DNA of 23,851 bases from a virus, in the IMG/VR virus record IMGVR_UViG_3300024346_000508, positions 1 to 23,851 of that record, one strand, 5' to 3'. The translations under genes were made by a program, and so were the position numbers. Of this stretch, positions 23,515-23,851 are shown one piece after another. A model generated the notes under the pieces. It searched no databases, had not been told where the DNA came from, and was given only the letters and a program-made list of their open reading frames with translations. The number at the start of each line of letters is the position of its first letter. Positions within the stretch are counted from its first letter, which is position 1.

Positions 23515-23851
23515 ATGGCAATTGACTTAAATGCAATCCGAAACCGTTTGGACAGTCTACAAACGAAAACAACAAAGACTGACAATTTGTGGAAACCAAA
23601 ACCTGGTAAACAACAAGTAAGAATCGTTCCTTACGTTCACAATCCATCAAATCCATTTATCGAACTATTTTTCCACTACAACTTTGGTGGTAAGAATATT
23701 CTTTCACCTCAAACACATGGTGAGGCAGACCCATTAGTGGAGTTCGCTGACCAATTGAAATCGACTGGTGATAGAAACGATTGGAATCTTTCAAAACAAC
23801 TTACTCCGAAAATGAGAACTTATGTTCCTGTTATCGTTAGAGGTGAGGAAT
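23515..23851 (+). CDS. gp32: Single-stranded DNA-binding protein, T4 gp32-like (3' truncated by the window)
   Basis: The visible 112 residues start at ATG 23515 (AAAAAAAGGTAAATTATG) and run off the window end. After a basic N-terminus (residues 1-24), the core matches the start of the gp32 OB-fold: LWKPKPGKQQVRIVPY, then FIELFFHYNFGGKNILSPQTHGEADP. In T4 the corresponding stretches read WKLKLD...QAVIRFLP and ...THGDYDSCPVC. The four zinc ligands of T4 are not visible here: the position of the CPVC pair is occupied by PLVEF, so this gp32 probably lacks the zinc finger, as do cyanophage versions. It coats single-stranded DNA in replication and recombination and would work with the polymerase-like protein upstream. 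Two host-type promoters precede it. Confidence 0.85.
   Translation, partial: MAIDLNAIRNRLDSLQTKTTKTDNLWKPKPGKQQVRIVPYVHNPSNPFIELFFHYNFGGKNILSPQTHGEADPLVEFADQLKSTGDRNDWNLSKQLTPKMRTYVPVIVRGEE

Overview
The window looks like part of the genome of a T4-like contractile-tailed phage (a myovirus). All genes lie on the + strand, are tightly packed and AT-rich. The host is probably a Bacteroidota/Flavobacteriia bacterium: four promoters have the Bacteroidota form TTTG-N20-TATATT(T/A)(G/A) rather than TTGACA/TATAAT. The phage assignment rests on recognisable T4-type proteins: a tail fibre with a C-terminal S74 chaperone motif, neck proteins gp13 and gp14, tail terminator gp15, sheath gp18, tube gp19, a T4_baseplate/gp26-type protein, a tape measure, a gp53-like LysM protein, a hub protein and the ssDNA-binding protein gp32.

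Layout. 1-2230: 3' part of a modular tail fibre and a small fibre-associated protein. 2294-2887: a methyltransferase of the guanidinoacetate/Rmt2 arginine N-methyltransferase type, unexpected in a tail operon. 2934-5436: neck and tail-terminator genes. 5480-8848: small coiled-coil protein, sheath and tube. 8983-10057: gp26-like protein and an overlapping +1-frame partner, joined at a run of seven T. 10129-18734: small protein, tape measure, a 1009-aa protein with a 15-residue FLGETTP tandem repeat, LysM baseplate protein, hub protein and a conserved-looking unknown. 18850-23851: a second module with small unknowns, a zinc-ribbon peptide, an exonuclease-less family A DNA polymerase, a 749-aa acidic unknown, a 129-aa protein, a 31-aa peptide with nine cysteines, and the start of gp32.

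Transcription appears to use two promoter classes. The structural genes are preceded by a core TATTTATA without a -33 element, usually just after a hairpin terminator. This is the exact reverse complement of the T4 late promoter TATAAATA, yet every copy sits in front of a + strand gene. The replication-side genes use host-type promoters. The boundary near 18735-18850 is therefore a switch from the late virion module to the early/middle replication module. Sheath, tube and hub are each insulated by their own terminator and late-type promoter, while the genes from tape measure to 18734 are translationally close (overlaps of 1 nt or gaps of a few nt).

Assignments to T4 genes are from recalled family patterns read by eye, not from a search.
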